Shown: positions 1 to 5,989 of the stretch, one piece after another
Position numbering within the stretch: the stretch's first letter is position 1
Layout: each line of letters opens with the position of its first letter
DNA from: JBEIDK01 sp040383485
GTDB taxonomy: Bacteria; Bacteroidota; Bacteroidia; UBA4408
Direction of reading: 5' to 3'
Assembly (NCBI GenBank): GCA_040383485.1
Contig: JBEIDK010000171.1
Span: 1 to 6,387 of the forward strand
Length of the DNA stretch: 6,387 nucleotides
The notes under the pieces: generated by a model
Seen by the model: only the letters and a program-made list of their open reading frames with translations
Databases searched by the model: none
What the model was told of the DNA's origin: nothing
Made by a program: the position numbers and the translations under genes

Positions 1-181
1 AAAAACAGAGGTGAAAACAAAGAAATAATCATTTGGTACTAGGGTGTTATTTCTAAAAAAATCACTCTGAAAAATCCTTCAAAAAAGTCTATTCAAATTT
101 TTCAGCGCTCACCAAAACTTCTTTTATAAAAATCATTTTTTGGTTTTTCAGTCAAAAATACTGCCCCTAAGTATAATTTTA

Positions 182-197
182 CTCCACTTTCTCCCAC
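182..197 (-). promoter_or_regulatory. Second MraZ-like box, in opposite orientation
   Basis: Read on the - strand, this stretch is GTGGGAGAAAGTGGAG, with two GTGG motifs 10 bp apart (197-194 and 187-184). It matches the right-hand box at 302-317 in 15 of 16 positions, so the two form a long-range inverted repeat with 104 bp between the arms. A third motif at the expected 10-bp step is absent on either side. It may be an auxiliary operator for looping, or the operator of a divergent transcript. A -10-like TATACT lies downstream of it on the - strand at 175-170. Confidence 0.5.
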
Positions 198-291
198 CTC
201 TATAAAAAATAAATATTTTCATTATTTATAAGCCTTTCAAGGTGGTATTGATAATTTAAAAAGGACAAGAAATCAAAAGTTTTCAACAATC

Positions 292-315
292 GTGGTAAAA
301 AGTGGTAGAAAGTGG
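292..315 (+). promoter_or_regulatory. Probable MraZ operator: three GTGG repeats with a 10-bp period
   Basis: GTGG occurs at 292-295, 302-305 and 312-315, an exact 10-bp period, and the last two copies extend to AAAGTGG. It is established that MraZ binds direct repeats of this kind (TGGG-type in Escherichia coli, AAAGTG-type in mycoplasmas) on one face of the helix upstream of its own gene. The box ends 33 bp before the mraZ start codon, where binding would be expected to block the promoter. Autoregulation of this operon is therefore a strong inference, though not shown by sequence alone. Confidence 0.8.
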
Positions 316-326
316 AGAAAATGATT

Positions 327-334
327 TTAATTTG
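327..334 (+). promoter_or_regulatory. Candidate -7 element for the mraZ promoter
   Basis: TTAATTTG here matches the Bacteroidota -7 consensus TAnnTTTG at 7 of 8 positions. It sits just downstream of the triple GTGG box, so a repressor on the box would cover the -33 region. No clear TTTG -33 element is present at the usual distance, and the start codon would follow very closely, giving an almost leaderless mRNA. This is a weak, composition-prone match. Confidence 0.25.
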
Positions 335-348
335 TTTTCAGATAAAAA

Positions 349-819
349 ATGAACACAACCACATTTATAGGAGAATTTGAATGTAAGCTTGATGCAAAAG
401 GCCGCTTAAGTCTGCCTGCAGGGCTATACAAACAATTGCCAGCTACACAGAAAGAAAAATTTGTGGTGAATCGTGGTATTTTCCAAAAGTGTTTAATTCT
501 ATACCCCGTGGCTGCATGGGAAATTATCATGACTGATTTAAGCAAGCTCAACAGGTTCAGCAAAGAAAACGACACATTCATTCGTCAGTTTACAAACGGT
601 GCTCTTGAGGTGGAGGTAGATAATGTAAACCGCATTCTCATCCCGAAAAGATTAACCGACTATGCAGCAATAGAAAAAGATGTTGTGCTTTCATCAAGCC
701 TCAACAAAATAGAAATATGGAGTGAAAAAAGTTACCGTGCTACTATGGACAATTTTGACCAAGGCGCTTTTGAAGCATTGGCAGAAAAAATTATGAGTAA
801 GGTAGAAGACAGCAAATAA
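349..819 (+). CDS. mraZ: Transcriptional regulator MraZ
   Basis: MraZ is a DNA-binding protein with two SpoVT/AbrB-like half-domains that assembles into rings and controls the dcw operon, including its own promoter. The 156 residues fit the family length (about 140-160). The first signature is visible at residues 15-23 (DAKGRLSLP) and the second at 91-99 (DNVNRILIP). In the second, the usual Gly before Arg is Asn94, a modest departure from the DxxGR pattern. The ATG at 349 is chosen because the family N-terminus (short lead, then F.GEFEC.LDAKGR) begins there. It has no clear Shine-Dalgarno, as is common in this phylum. First gene of the cluster, 33 bp after the triple GTGG box and 50 bp before rsmH. 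Identification is secure; regulation in this organism is inferred from the box. Confidence 0.95.
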   Translation: MNTTTFIGEFECKLDAKGRLSLPAGLYKQLPATQKEKFVVNRGIFQKCLILYPVAAWEIIMTDLSKLNRFSKENDTFIRQFTNGALEVEVDNVNRILIPKRLTDYAAIEKDVVLSSSLNKIEIWSEKSYRATMDNFDQGAFEALAEKIMSKVEDSK

Positions 820-869
820 AAATGATGTTGGAATAAAATTTTGGATTGGATAAGCTTGAGAGAATGAAT

Positions 870-1772
870 ATGCAACAATATCACACACCAGTTCTTTTAC
901 ATGATTGTATTGAAGCTTTGAACATTGACGGGGATGGCAACTATGTTGACGTTACCTATGGAGGTGGTGGGCATAGCAATGAAATTTTAAAGCACATTAC
1001 TACTGGCAAACTCATAGGGTTTGACCAAGACCATGATGCACATGCCAACAAAACGGAAAATGAAAAATTGATTTTGGTAAAGAGCAATTTCCGTTACATG
1101 AAAAATTTTTTGCGCATGTATGCAGCTCTGCCGGTATCAGGCATTTTAGCAGACCTAGGTGTTTCATCACATCAATTTGATACTGGCGAAAGAGGTTTCT
1201 CAATTCGCTTTACAGGTCCACTAGATATGCGCATGGACAATGCTTCAAAATTAACGGCAGAGAAAATTTTAGCCAGCTATTCAGAAGAAAAATTGGTTGC
1301 CATATTTTCTACTTACGGCGAACTAGAAGGTTCGAAAAGATTGGCAAGCAAGATTATTGAAGCAAGAAGCAAAACAAAAATTAAAAGTACTGAACAGCTC
1401 ATTGAATTGTGTAAAGGTATGACTGCTCCACAAAAGATGAATACCTATTTGGCGCAAGTTTTTCAGGCTTTAAGAATAGAAGTGAATGATGAATTAGGGG
1501 CTCTAAAAGACTTGCTAACTCAAAGTTTAGATGTATTAAAACCAGGTGGCAGATTGGTGGTGATGAGCTACCATTCGCTTGAAGATAGGTTGGTAAAAAA
1601 CTTTATGAAGAGCGGAAATTTTGAAGGTGTTGTTGAAAAGGATCCGGTTTTCGGTACAGAAAAAACACCATGGAAAATGATCAGCAAGAAAGCAATAGTG
1701 CCATCACTTGCCGAGATAAAAATAAACAACAGAGCACGCAGTGCAAAACTAAGAATAGCAGAAAAGAAATGA
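870..1772 (+). CDS. rsmH: 16S rRNA (cytosine(1402)-N(4))-methyltransferase RsmH (MraW)
   Basis: RsmH uses S-adenosylmethionine to N4-methylate C1402 in the ribosomal P site of 16S rRNA. Family hallmarks appear in order (numbered from ATG 870): the YHTPVLL start near residue 4, the SAM-binding DVTYGGGGHS loop at about 27-36, GFDQD near 50-54, the ADLGVSSHQFD block at about 94-104, GERGFS followed by GPLDMRMD, NTYLAQVFQALRIEVN, SYHSLEDR at 233-240, and the C-terminal NNRARSAKLR. The 300 residues fit the family. The frame is open upstream to a TTG at 846 and has an ATG at 864. ATG 870 is preferred because GAGAG at 858-862 lies 7 nt before it and the product then starts three residues before the conserved YH; ATG 864 is nearly as good. 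The stop overlaps the ftsL start as ATGA. In E. coli, RsmH has been reported to counteract MraZ toxicity, which fits their pairing. Confidence 0.96.
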   Translation: MQQYHTPVLLHDCIEALNIDGDGNYVDVTYGGGGHSNEILKHITTGKLIGFDQDHDAHANKTENEKLILVKSNFRYMKNFLRMYAALPVSGILADLGVSSHQFDTGERGFSIRFTGPLDMRMDNASKLTAEKILASYSEEKLVAIFSTYGELEGSKRLASKIIEARSKTKIKSTEQLIELCKGMTAPQKMNTYLAQVFQALRIEVNDELGALKDLLTQSLDVLKPGGRLVVMSYHSLEDRLVKNFMKSGNFEGVVEKDPVFGTEKTPWKMISKKAIVPSLAEIKINNRARSAKLRIAEKK

Positions 1773-2296
1773 GGTTTGGAGATGATAACATGCACGTTGA
1801 AAACAGGATGAAAACTCCTGCCAATGAACCATTGCCAACACTCAAAGACATAATTGGAGAAGAAAAATTAGAGCAGAAAAAAGAAGAAATCAAACAAGAA
1901 AAAGAAGGTAAAAAAAACAAGAATATAGGCGCAAAAACAACTTCTAAAAAAATTGGAAATGCATTTTTGAATGTTATAAATGGCGATTTTTTAACTCAGA
2001 AAACTAGTACCCGACAATTGCCATTTATACTGTTTTTAGCAGTAATAGCAATGCTTTACATAGCCAACGGATACTATGCAGAACATACAGTAAGAAAAAT
2101 AAATAACGCCACTAAAGAACTGAAAGAATTGCATAGTGAATACATCACTACAAAATCTACATTGATGCAAATAAGTACGCAAAGCTCAGTAGCTGGTTTG
2201 GCAACTAAACATATAGATGGCTTACAAGAAAGTAAGGAAGCACCAAAGAAAATTGTGGTGAATAAAGCCCCAACTAACCTCGACAAAGAAAATTGA
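1769..2296 (+). CDS. ftsL: FtsL-like cell division protein (Bacteroidota type)
   Basis: This is a small bitopic membrane protein in the ftsL slot, expected to act with FtsB/DivIC and the FtsW-FtsI synthase at the septum. Its 175 residues comprise a charged Lys/Glu-rich cytoplasmic tail (about 1-80), one membrane segment (about 84-102, LPFILFLAVIAMLYIANGYY) and a likely coiled-coil stretch (about 104-138, with INNATKELKELHSEY), then a short polar tail. The LPFILFL...YIAN.YYAE...VR.I pattern is, from recollection, that of the Bacteroidota FtsL-like family; similarity to E. coli FtsL is architectural only. Start: ATG 1769 overlaps the rsmH stop as ATGA, suggesting translational coupling, but ATG 1790 has GGAG 8 nt upstream (1778-1781) and would remove only seven residues. 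The frame stays open back to 1670 inside rsmH, but that part is out-of-frame readthrough of rsmH codons. Confidence 0.88.
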   Translation: MRFGDDNMHVENRMKTPANEPLPTLKDIIGEEKLEQKKEEIKQEKEGKKNKNIGAKTTSKKIGNAFLNVINGDFLTQKTSTRQLPFILFLAVIAMLYIANGYYAEHTVRKINNATKELKELHSEYITTKSTLMQISTQSSVAGLATKHIDGLQESKEAPKKIVVNKAPTNLDKEN

Positions 2297-2381
2297 CAAT
2301 TAATGATTAATGATTAACAATTAAAATTATCTACTAAAAACAAAAAACTAAGCACTAAAAACTAAGAACTAAGCACTATAC
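2292..2381. repeat. Heptamer tandem repeat tract filling the ftsL-ftsI gap
   Basis: Two blocks of 7-bp units occupy nearly the whole gap. Block A (2292-2326) has five units: ATTGACA, ATTAATG, ATTAATG, ATTAACA, ATTAAAA. The first unit contains the ftsL stop codon TGA (2294-2296). After six bases, block B (2333-2381) has seven units: ACTAAAA, ACAAAAA, ACTAAGC, ACTAAAA, ACTAAGA, ACTAAGC, ACTATAC. Only AATA separates block B from the ftsI start codon. The units differ between blocks but the 7-bp register holds. I see no promoter or hairpin in the tract; its function is unknown. Confidence 0.85.
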
Positions 2382-2385
2382 AATA

Positions 2386-4494
2386 ATGTCAAACGAAAAA
2401 AAACAAATAAATATAAGGGCAACAGCAATGTTTGCTTTTGCTGCTTTGTTTGCAATTGCCATTGTTTTTAAAATTTTTACCATACAGTATAAAGAAGGTG
2501 ATAAGTGGAGAGCCTTAGCAAAACAAATGAATACGAGGGTATTTAACATTGAAGCTGCAAGAGGAAATGTATTTGACTGTGAAGGAAATCTGTTAGCCAC
2601 ATCGGTTCCAATTTACGATGTGCATATGGATGTAAATGCCGACCCGCTGACCAATAAAATTTTTAACGATAAGATTGATTCATTAGCACTATGCTTGAGT
2701 AAATTTTTTAAAAATAAAACTCCCAAAGAATACAAGCGTGAACTGCAACGAGCAAGAAAAAATCAGGAACATTTTCACCCCATCGCTAAAAACATATCCT
2801 ATAATGAAATGCAGGTGCTTAAAAAATTTCCAATTTTTAGGTTAGGAAAATATAAAGGCGGATTCATTACCAATCAAAATAATCGACGGGAATTACCATT
2901 TCAATATTTAGCTGCACGTACCTTAGGCTATGACCGTGCAACCATAAAACCAGTTGGTGTAGAAGGTGCTTTTAATAAAGATTTAAGAGGGGTAAGTGGC
3001 AAACGATTGATGCAGAAAATTGCTGGTGGTGTTTGGATGCCATTGAATGAAGACAATGAAATAGAACCCAAAGATGGTGCAGACATCATTACAACGATTG
3101 ACATAAATATACAGGACGTTGCACATCATTCATTAGAACAACAACTGATAAAACTAAAAGCAAAATATGGATGTATAGTACTGATGGAAGTTGCAACTGG
3201 CGACATCAAGGCTATCGTAAACTTATCGCGTAAAGATTCTACGGACTATAGAGAGAATTACAACTATGCTGTTGGGGCTGCAACTGAACCTGGCTCTACA
3301 TTTAAGCTTCCATCACTAATGGTTGCCCTTGATGATGGCTACACCAATTTAGAAGAAAAAGTTGACACTGAAAAAGGTACTCATAATTTTAATGGTCATG
3401 ATATAAAAGATTCTCATGGAGGGATTGGTAAGGTTACTTTACAAGAAGTTTTTGAGCAATCATCAAATGTAGGAACTGCTAAAATTATTTATAAATATTA
3501 TGCAAAGCAACCACAAAAATTTATTGATGGCTTATACAGAATGGGGTTGCATACCACATTAGATTTAGATATTCCTGGTGAGGCTAAACCATATATAAAA
3601 ACAACTAAAGACCAATATTGGAGTGCTGTTTCATTACCCGTAATGTGCACGGGATACGAAGAGAAAGTAACACCCTTGCAATTACTAACTTTTTATAATG
3701 CAGTAGCAAATAATGGTACTATGGTTAAGCCACATTTTGTGAAAGAGATAAGAGAGAAAAACATTGTTGTGAAAAAGTTTGAACCAGAAATTTTGGTAGA
3801 GAGAATTGCTAAGCAGGAAACAATTGACATGGCAAAGAAAATGTTAGAAGGCGTTGTAGAAAGAGGTACTGCTACTTATTTAAGAAATACAGAATACAAA
3901 ATAGCTGCGAAAACTGGAACAGCACAAATAGTCAAAACAACAGGAGGATACGGAGAAGAAGGAAATAGAACCTACCAGGGTTCTTTATGTGGTTACTTCC
4001 CTGCTGGTAATCCTAAATACTCTATGATAGTTGTAATAAGCGAACCTGCCAATGGACAATACTATGCCAACACAGTCGCTGGTCCTGTATTTAGAGATGT
4101 AGCAGATAAAGTATATAGCACAAATACAGAAATTCATAAACCAATAGACGCAGATACGAATAGAAATATTTTGAAAACTCCTTATGTAAAAAGTGGCGCT
4201 ACCGAAGATATTGAATTGGTAACAAATATGCTTAAGGTTCCATGCATAAAAGCTAAAAATACAGACTGGGTTTATGCTACACCGAGTGCAAAATATGTGA
4301 CTCTTTCAGATAAGAAAATAATATCGGGTAAGGTGCCCAATGTAATAGGTATGGGCCTAAAAGATGCCCTTCATATTTTAGAGAATGCGGGCCTTACAGT
4401 AAAAATTAACGGAGCAGGAAAGGTTGAGAAACAAAGCATTGTAGAAGGTTCAATAATTACAAGGGGTAAAGAAATAATAATTGTATTAAGCTAA
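2386..4494 (+). CDS. ftsI: Septal peptidoglycan transpeptidase FtsI (PBP3-type) with a C-terminal PASTA domain
   Basis: A class B penicillin-binding protein that cross-links stem peptides of septal peptidoglycan in the periplasm, working with FtsW. The 702 residues contain a short cytoplasmic start, one membrane anchor (about 13-33), a PBP dimerisation domain beginning with RGNVFDCEGNLLATSVP near 59, and a transpeptidase domain with all three catalytic motifs: S304-T-F-K307 (nucleophile Ser304), S359-S-N361 and K509-T-G-T512. One PASTA domain covers about 649-702 (VPNVIGMGLKDALHILENAGL), after a linker of roughly 80 residues. A PASTA tail on the division transpeptidase is usual in Bacteroidota but absent from E. 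coli FtsI. The ATG at 2386 directly follows the heptamer tract, has no Shine-Dalgarno and fits the family N-terminus. The stop overlaps murE as TAATG. The position between ftsL and murE supports FtsI over an elongation PBP2. Confidence 0.95.
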   Translation: MSNEKKQINIRATAMFAFAALFAIAIVFKIFTIQYKEGDKWRALAKQMNTRVFNIEAARGNVFDCEGNLLATSVPIYDVHMDVNADPLTNKIFNDKIDSLALCLSKFFKNKTPKEYKRELQRARKNQEHFHPIAKNISYNEMQVLKKFPIFRLGKYKGGFITNQNNRRELPFQYLAARTLGYDRATIKPVGVEGAFNKDLRGVSGKRLMQKIAGGVWMPLNEDNEIEPKDGADIITTIDINIQDVAHHSLEQQLIKLKAKYGCIVLMEVATGDIKAIVNLSRKDSTDYRENYNYAVGAATEPGSTFKLPSLMVALDDGYTNLEEKVDTEKGTHNFNGHDIKDSHGGIGKVTLQEVFEQSSNVGTAKIIYKYYAKQPQKFIDGLYRMGLHTTLDLDIPGEAKPYIKTTKDQYWSAVSLPVMCTGYEEKVTPLQLLTFYNAVANNGTMVKPHFVKEIREKNIVVKKFEPEILVERIAKQETIDMAKKMLEGVVERGTATYLRNTEYKIAAKTGTAQIVKTTGGYGEEGNRTYQGSLCGYFPAGNPKYSMIVVISEPANGQYYANTVAGPVFRDVADKVYSTNTEIHKPIDADTNRNILKTPYVKSGATEDIELVTNMLKVPCIKAKNTDWVYATPSAKYVTLSDKKIISGKVPNVIGMGLKDALHILENAGLTVKINGAGKVEKQSIVEGSIITRGKEIIIVLS

Positions 4495-5951
4495 TGAAAT
4501 TATTAACTGAAATACTATATAAGGTTAGAATTGAAGAAGTGGTAGGCTCTACCCATGTTGCTATTTCGAACATTTATTTCGACTCGAGAGAAGTTGAAAA
4601 ATTTGGATTGTTTATAGCCATCAGCGGCACACAAAATGATGGACACAAATACATTGCACAAGTAATTGAAAAAGGTTGCAACACAATTGTATGTGAAGTT
4701 TTACCCGCAGAAATAAATGATAAGATAACTTATGTAAAAGTAAAAAATTCGCAAGCAGCCTTGGCGGTGATGGCTGCAAACTACTACAACCACCCTTCGC
4801 GCAAGCTCAAGTTAATAGGCATTACAGGTACTAACGGAAAAACAACTTCGGCCACATTACTATATAAATTATTCTCTGCATTAGGATATAAAACAGGTTT
4901 AATATCAACAGTCAAAAATGTGATTGTAAATACAGAGATAGTTGCAACACATACTACTCCTGATAGTTTAAGTTTGAATAAGTTGCTTCAAGAAATGCTT
5001 GATGCAGGCGTTACACATTGCTTTATGGAGGTAAGCTCACATGCTGTTGTGCAGCACCGAATTGATGAAATAACTTTTGCAGGTGCAGCATTTACAAATA
5101 TTACGCATGACCATTTGGACTATCATGTAACTTTTGAAAATTATCTAGCTGCAAAAAAAGGATTCTTTGATATGCTTCCGAATACTGCTTTTGCATTATC
5201 AAACAAGGACGATAGAAATGGAACAGTGATTTTGCAAAATACCAAAGCAAAGAAGCAATTTTATGCTTTGCAGCAAATGGCTGATTTCAAATGCCGAATC
5301 ATTGAAAGTTCATTTAGTGGTTTGATGTTGAGTTTGAATAATACAGAAGTGTGGTTGAAACTCATCGGTTCATTCAATGCTTACAACATTACAATGGTTT
5401 ATGCTATAGCAACATTACTAGGAGAAAACAAAACAAATATCCTAACTACGTTAAGTACATTAAATGCTGTTGATGGTCGTTTTCAATTTGTAAAATCTGA
5501 CAATGGAGTAATTGGAATTGTTGATTATGCACATACTCCCGACGCACTTGAAAATGTTTTAAATACGATAAATGACATCAGAACCAATAACGAGCAACTA
5601 ATTACAATAGTTGGCTGCGGAGGCAATCGTGATGCTTTAAAGCGCCCAATAATGGCAAAGATTGCTTGTCAAAAAAGCAATAAAATAATCTTGACAAGTG
5701 ATAATCCACGAAACGAAAATCCAGAAGAAATATTATCACAAATGCAAGTTGGAGTTGAAGCACAATACACAAGTAAAGTTCTAAGTATTGTTGATAGAAA
5801 ACAAGCTATTAAAACCGCATGTATGCTTGCCAAGAAGGGAGATATAATTCTAGTTGCAGGAAAGGGCCACGAAAAATACCAAGAAATAAATGGAGTTAAA
5901 AATCACTTTGATGATGTGGAGGAACTAGCTAACGCTTTTGCTAGTGCTTAG
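4494..5951 (+). CDS. murE: UDP-N-acetylmuramoyl-L-alanyl-D-glutamate--2,6-diaminopimelate ligase MurE
   Basis: MurE is a cytoplasmic ATP-dependent ligase adding the third stem-peptide residue to UDP-MurNAc-L-Ala-D-Glu. The 485 residues show three Mur-ligase domains: the N-terminal UDP-substrate domain (FDSREVEKFGLFIAISG, then NDGHKYI), the central ATPase with P-loop GITGTNGKTT at 109-118 (Lys116), HTTPDS, MEVSSHA at 178-184, NITHDHLDYH at 202-211 and the probable carbamylated Lys at 221 (YLAAK), and the C-terminal domain with D403-N-P-R406 and AGKGHEKY. DNPR is the known signature for meso-diaminopimelate, as opposed to the D-D/N-P-x of L-Lys enzymes, so a DAP-type wall is inferred. The ATG at 4494 shares its A with the ftsI stop (TAATG), implying coupled translation. 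Length and motifs are all normal, with no sign of decay. Confidence 0.97.
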   Translation: MKLLTEILYKVRIEEVVGSTHVAISNIYFDSREVEKFGLFIAISGTQNDGHKYIAQVIEKGCNTIVCEVLPAEINDKITYVKVKNSQAALAVMAANYYNHPSRKLKLIGITGTNGKTTSATLLYKLFSALGYKTGLISTVKNVIVNTEIVATHTTPDSLSLNKLLQEMLDAGVTHCFMEVSSHAVVQHRIDEITFAGAAFTNITHDHLDYHVTFENYLAAKKGFFDMLPNTAFALSNKDDRNGTVILQNTKAKKQFYALQQMADFKCRIIESSFSGLMLSLNNTEVWLKLIGSFNAYNITMVYAIATLLGENKTNILTTLSTLNAVDGRFQFVKSDNGVIGIVDYAHTPDALENVLNTINDIRTNNEQLITIVGCGGNRDALKRPIMAKIACQKSNKIILTSDNPRNENPEEILSQMQVGVEAQYTSKVLSIVDRKQAIKTACMLAKKGDIILVAGKGHEKYQEINGVKNHFDDVEELANAFASA

Positions 5952-5989
5952 TTATTAGTAGATGGTATATAGTAGATAGAAAATGGAAA
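5948..5989. repeat. Second heptamer tract at the murE-downstream gene junction
   Basis: Six 7-bp units can be laid end to end: TTAGTTA, TTAGTAG, ATGGTAT, ATAGTAG, ATAGAAA, ATGGAAA. They are degenerate around ATAGTAG but stay in register. The first unit includes the murE stop TAG (5949-5951) and the last includes the ATG start (5983) of the next gene. As in the ftsL-ftsI gap, the tract begins at the upstream stop codon and fills the whole intergenic space. No promoter or terminator is evident in it. Confidence 0.6.

Larger units (their letters stand above)
1..348. other. Non-coding leader region upstream of the dcw cluster
   Basis: No supported gene lies here. The stretch is very AT-rich and broken by stops in all frames. 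On the + strand, two short frames open at the left edge close at once (TAA at 26-28 and TAG at 40-42), so the tail of an upstream gene could end here, but nothing distinguishes it. On the - strand an ATG at 32-30 opens a frame running off the left edge, and another at 136-134 gives only 15 codons. The recognisable content is the pair of GTGG-repeat boxes at 182-197 and 292-315. No convincing hairpin terminator was seen. Confidence 0.6.

Noticed and set aside
89..136. 15-codon - strand ORF (MIFIKEVLVSAEKFE) downstream of the left MraZ-like box
   Set aside because: The start faintly resembles the N-terminus of cysteine-cluster DUF3109-type proteins, but it stops after 15 codons and neither the continuation nor other frames show the expected cysteine motifs. 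Too short to call a gene or a pseudogene.
112..143. Possible hairpin (CCAAAA and TTTTGG arms) as a terminator
   Set aside because: The arms are only six mostly A-T pairs with a loop of about 20 nt, and no U-tract follows a stable stem.
172..177. Perfect TATAAT on the + strand as a sigma70 -10 box
   Set aside because: Bacteroidota promoters use a TAnnTTTG element, no -35 partner is present, and TATAAT is expected by chance in such AT-rich DNA.
846..869. N-terminal extension of rsmH from a TTG at 846
   Set aside because: Adds residues not expected before the conserved YH.PV start, and ATG 864 and 870 are available with better spacing to GAGAG.
1670..1768. 33-codon upstream extension of ftsL inside rsmH
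   Set aside because: This is out-of-frame reading of the conserved rsmH C-terminus; an ATGA start at 1769 explains the gene without it.
327..2600. Antisense open frames of about 60-85 codons opposite mraZ, rsmH, ftsL and ftsI
   Set aside because: All lie opposite well-supported genes and their translations are low in complexity, rich in Phe/Ser/Leu as expected from the reverse strand of A-rich coding DNA. No family is recognisable.
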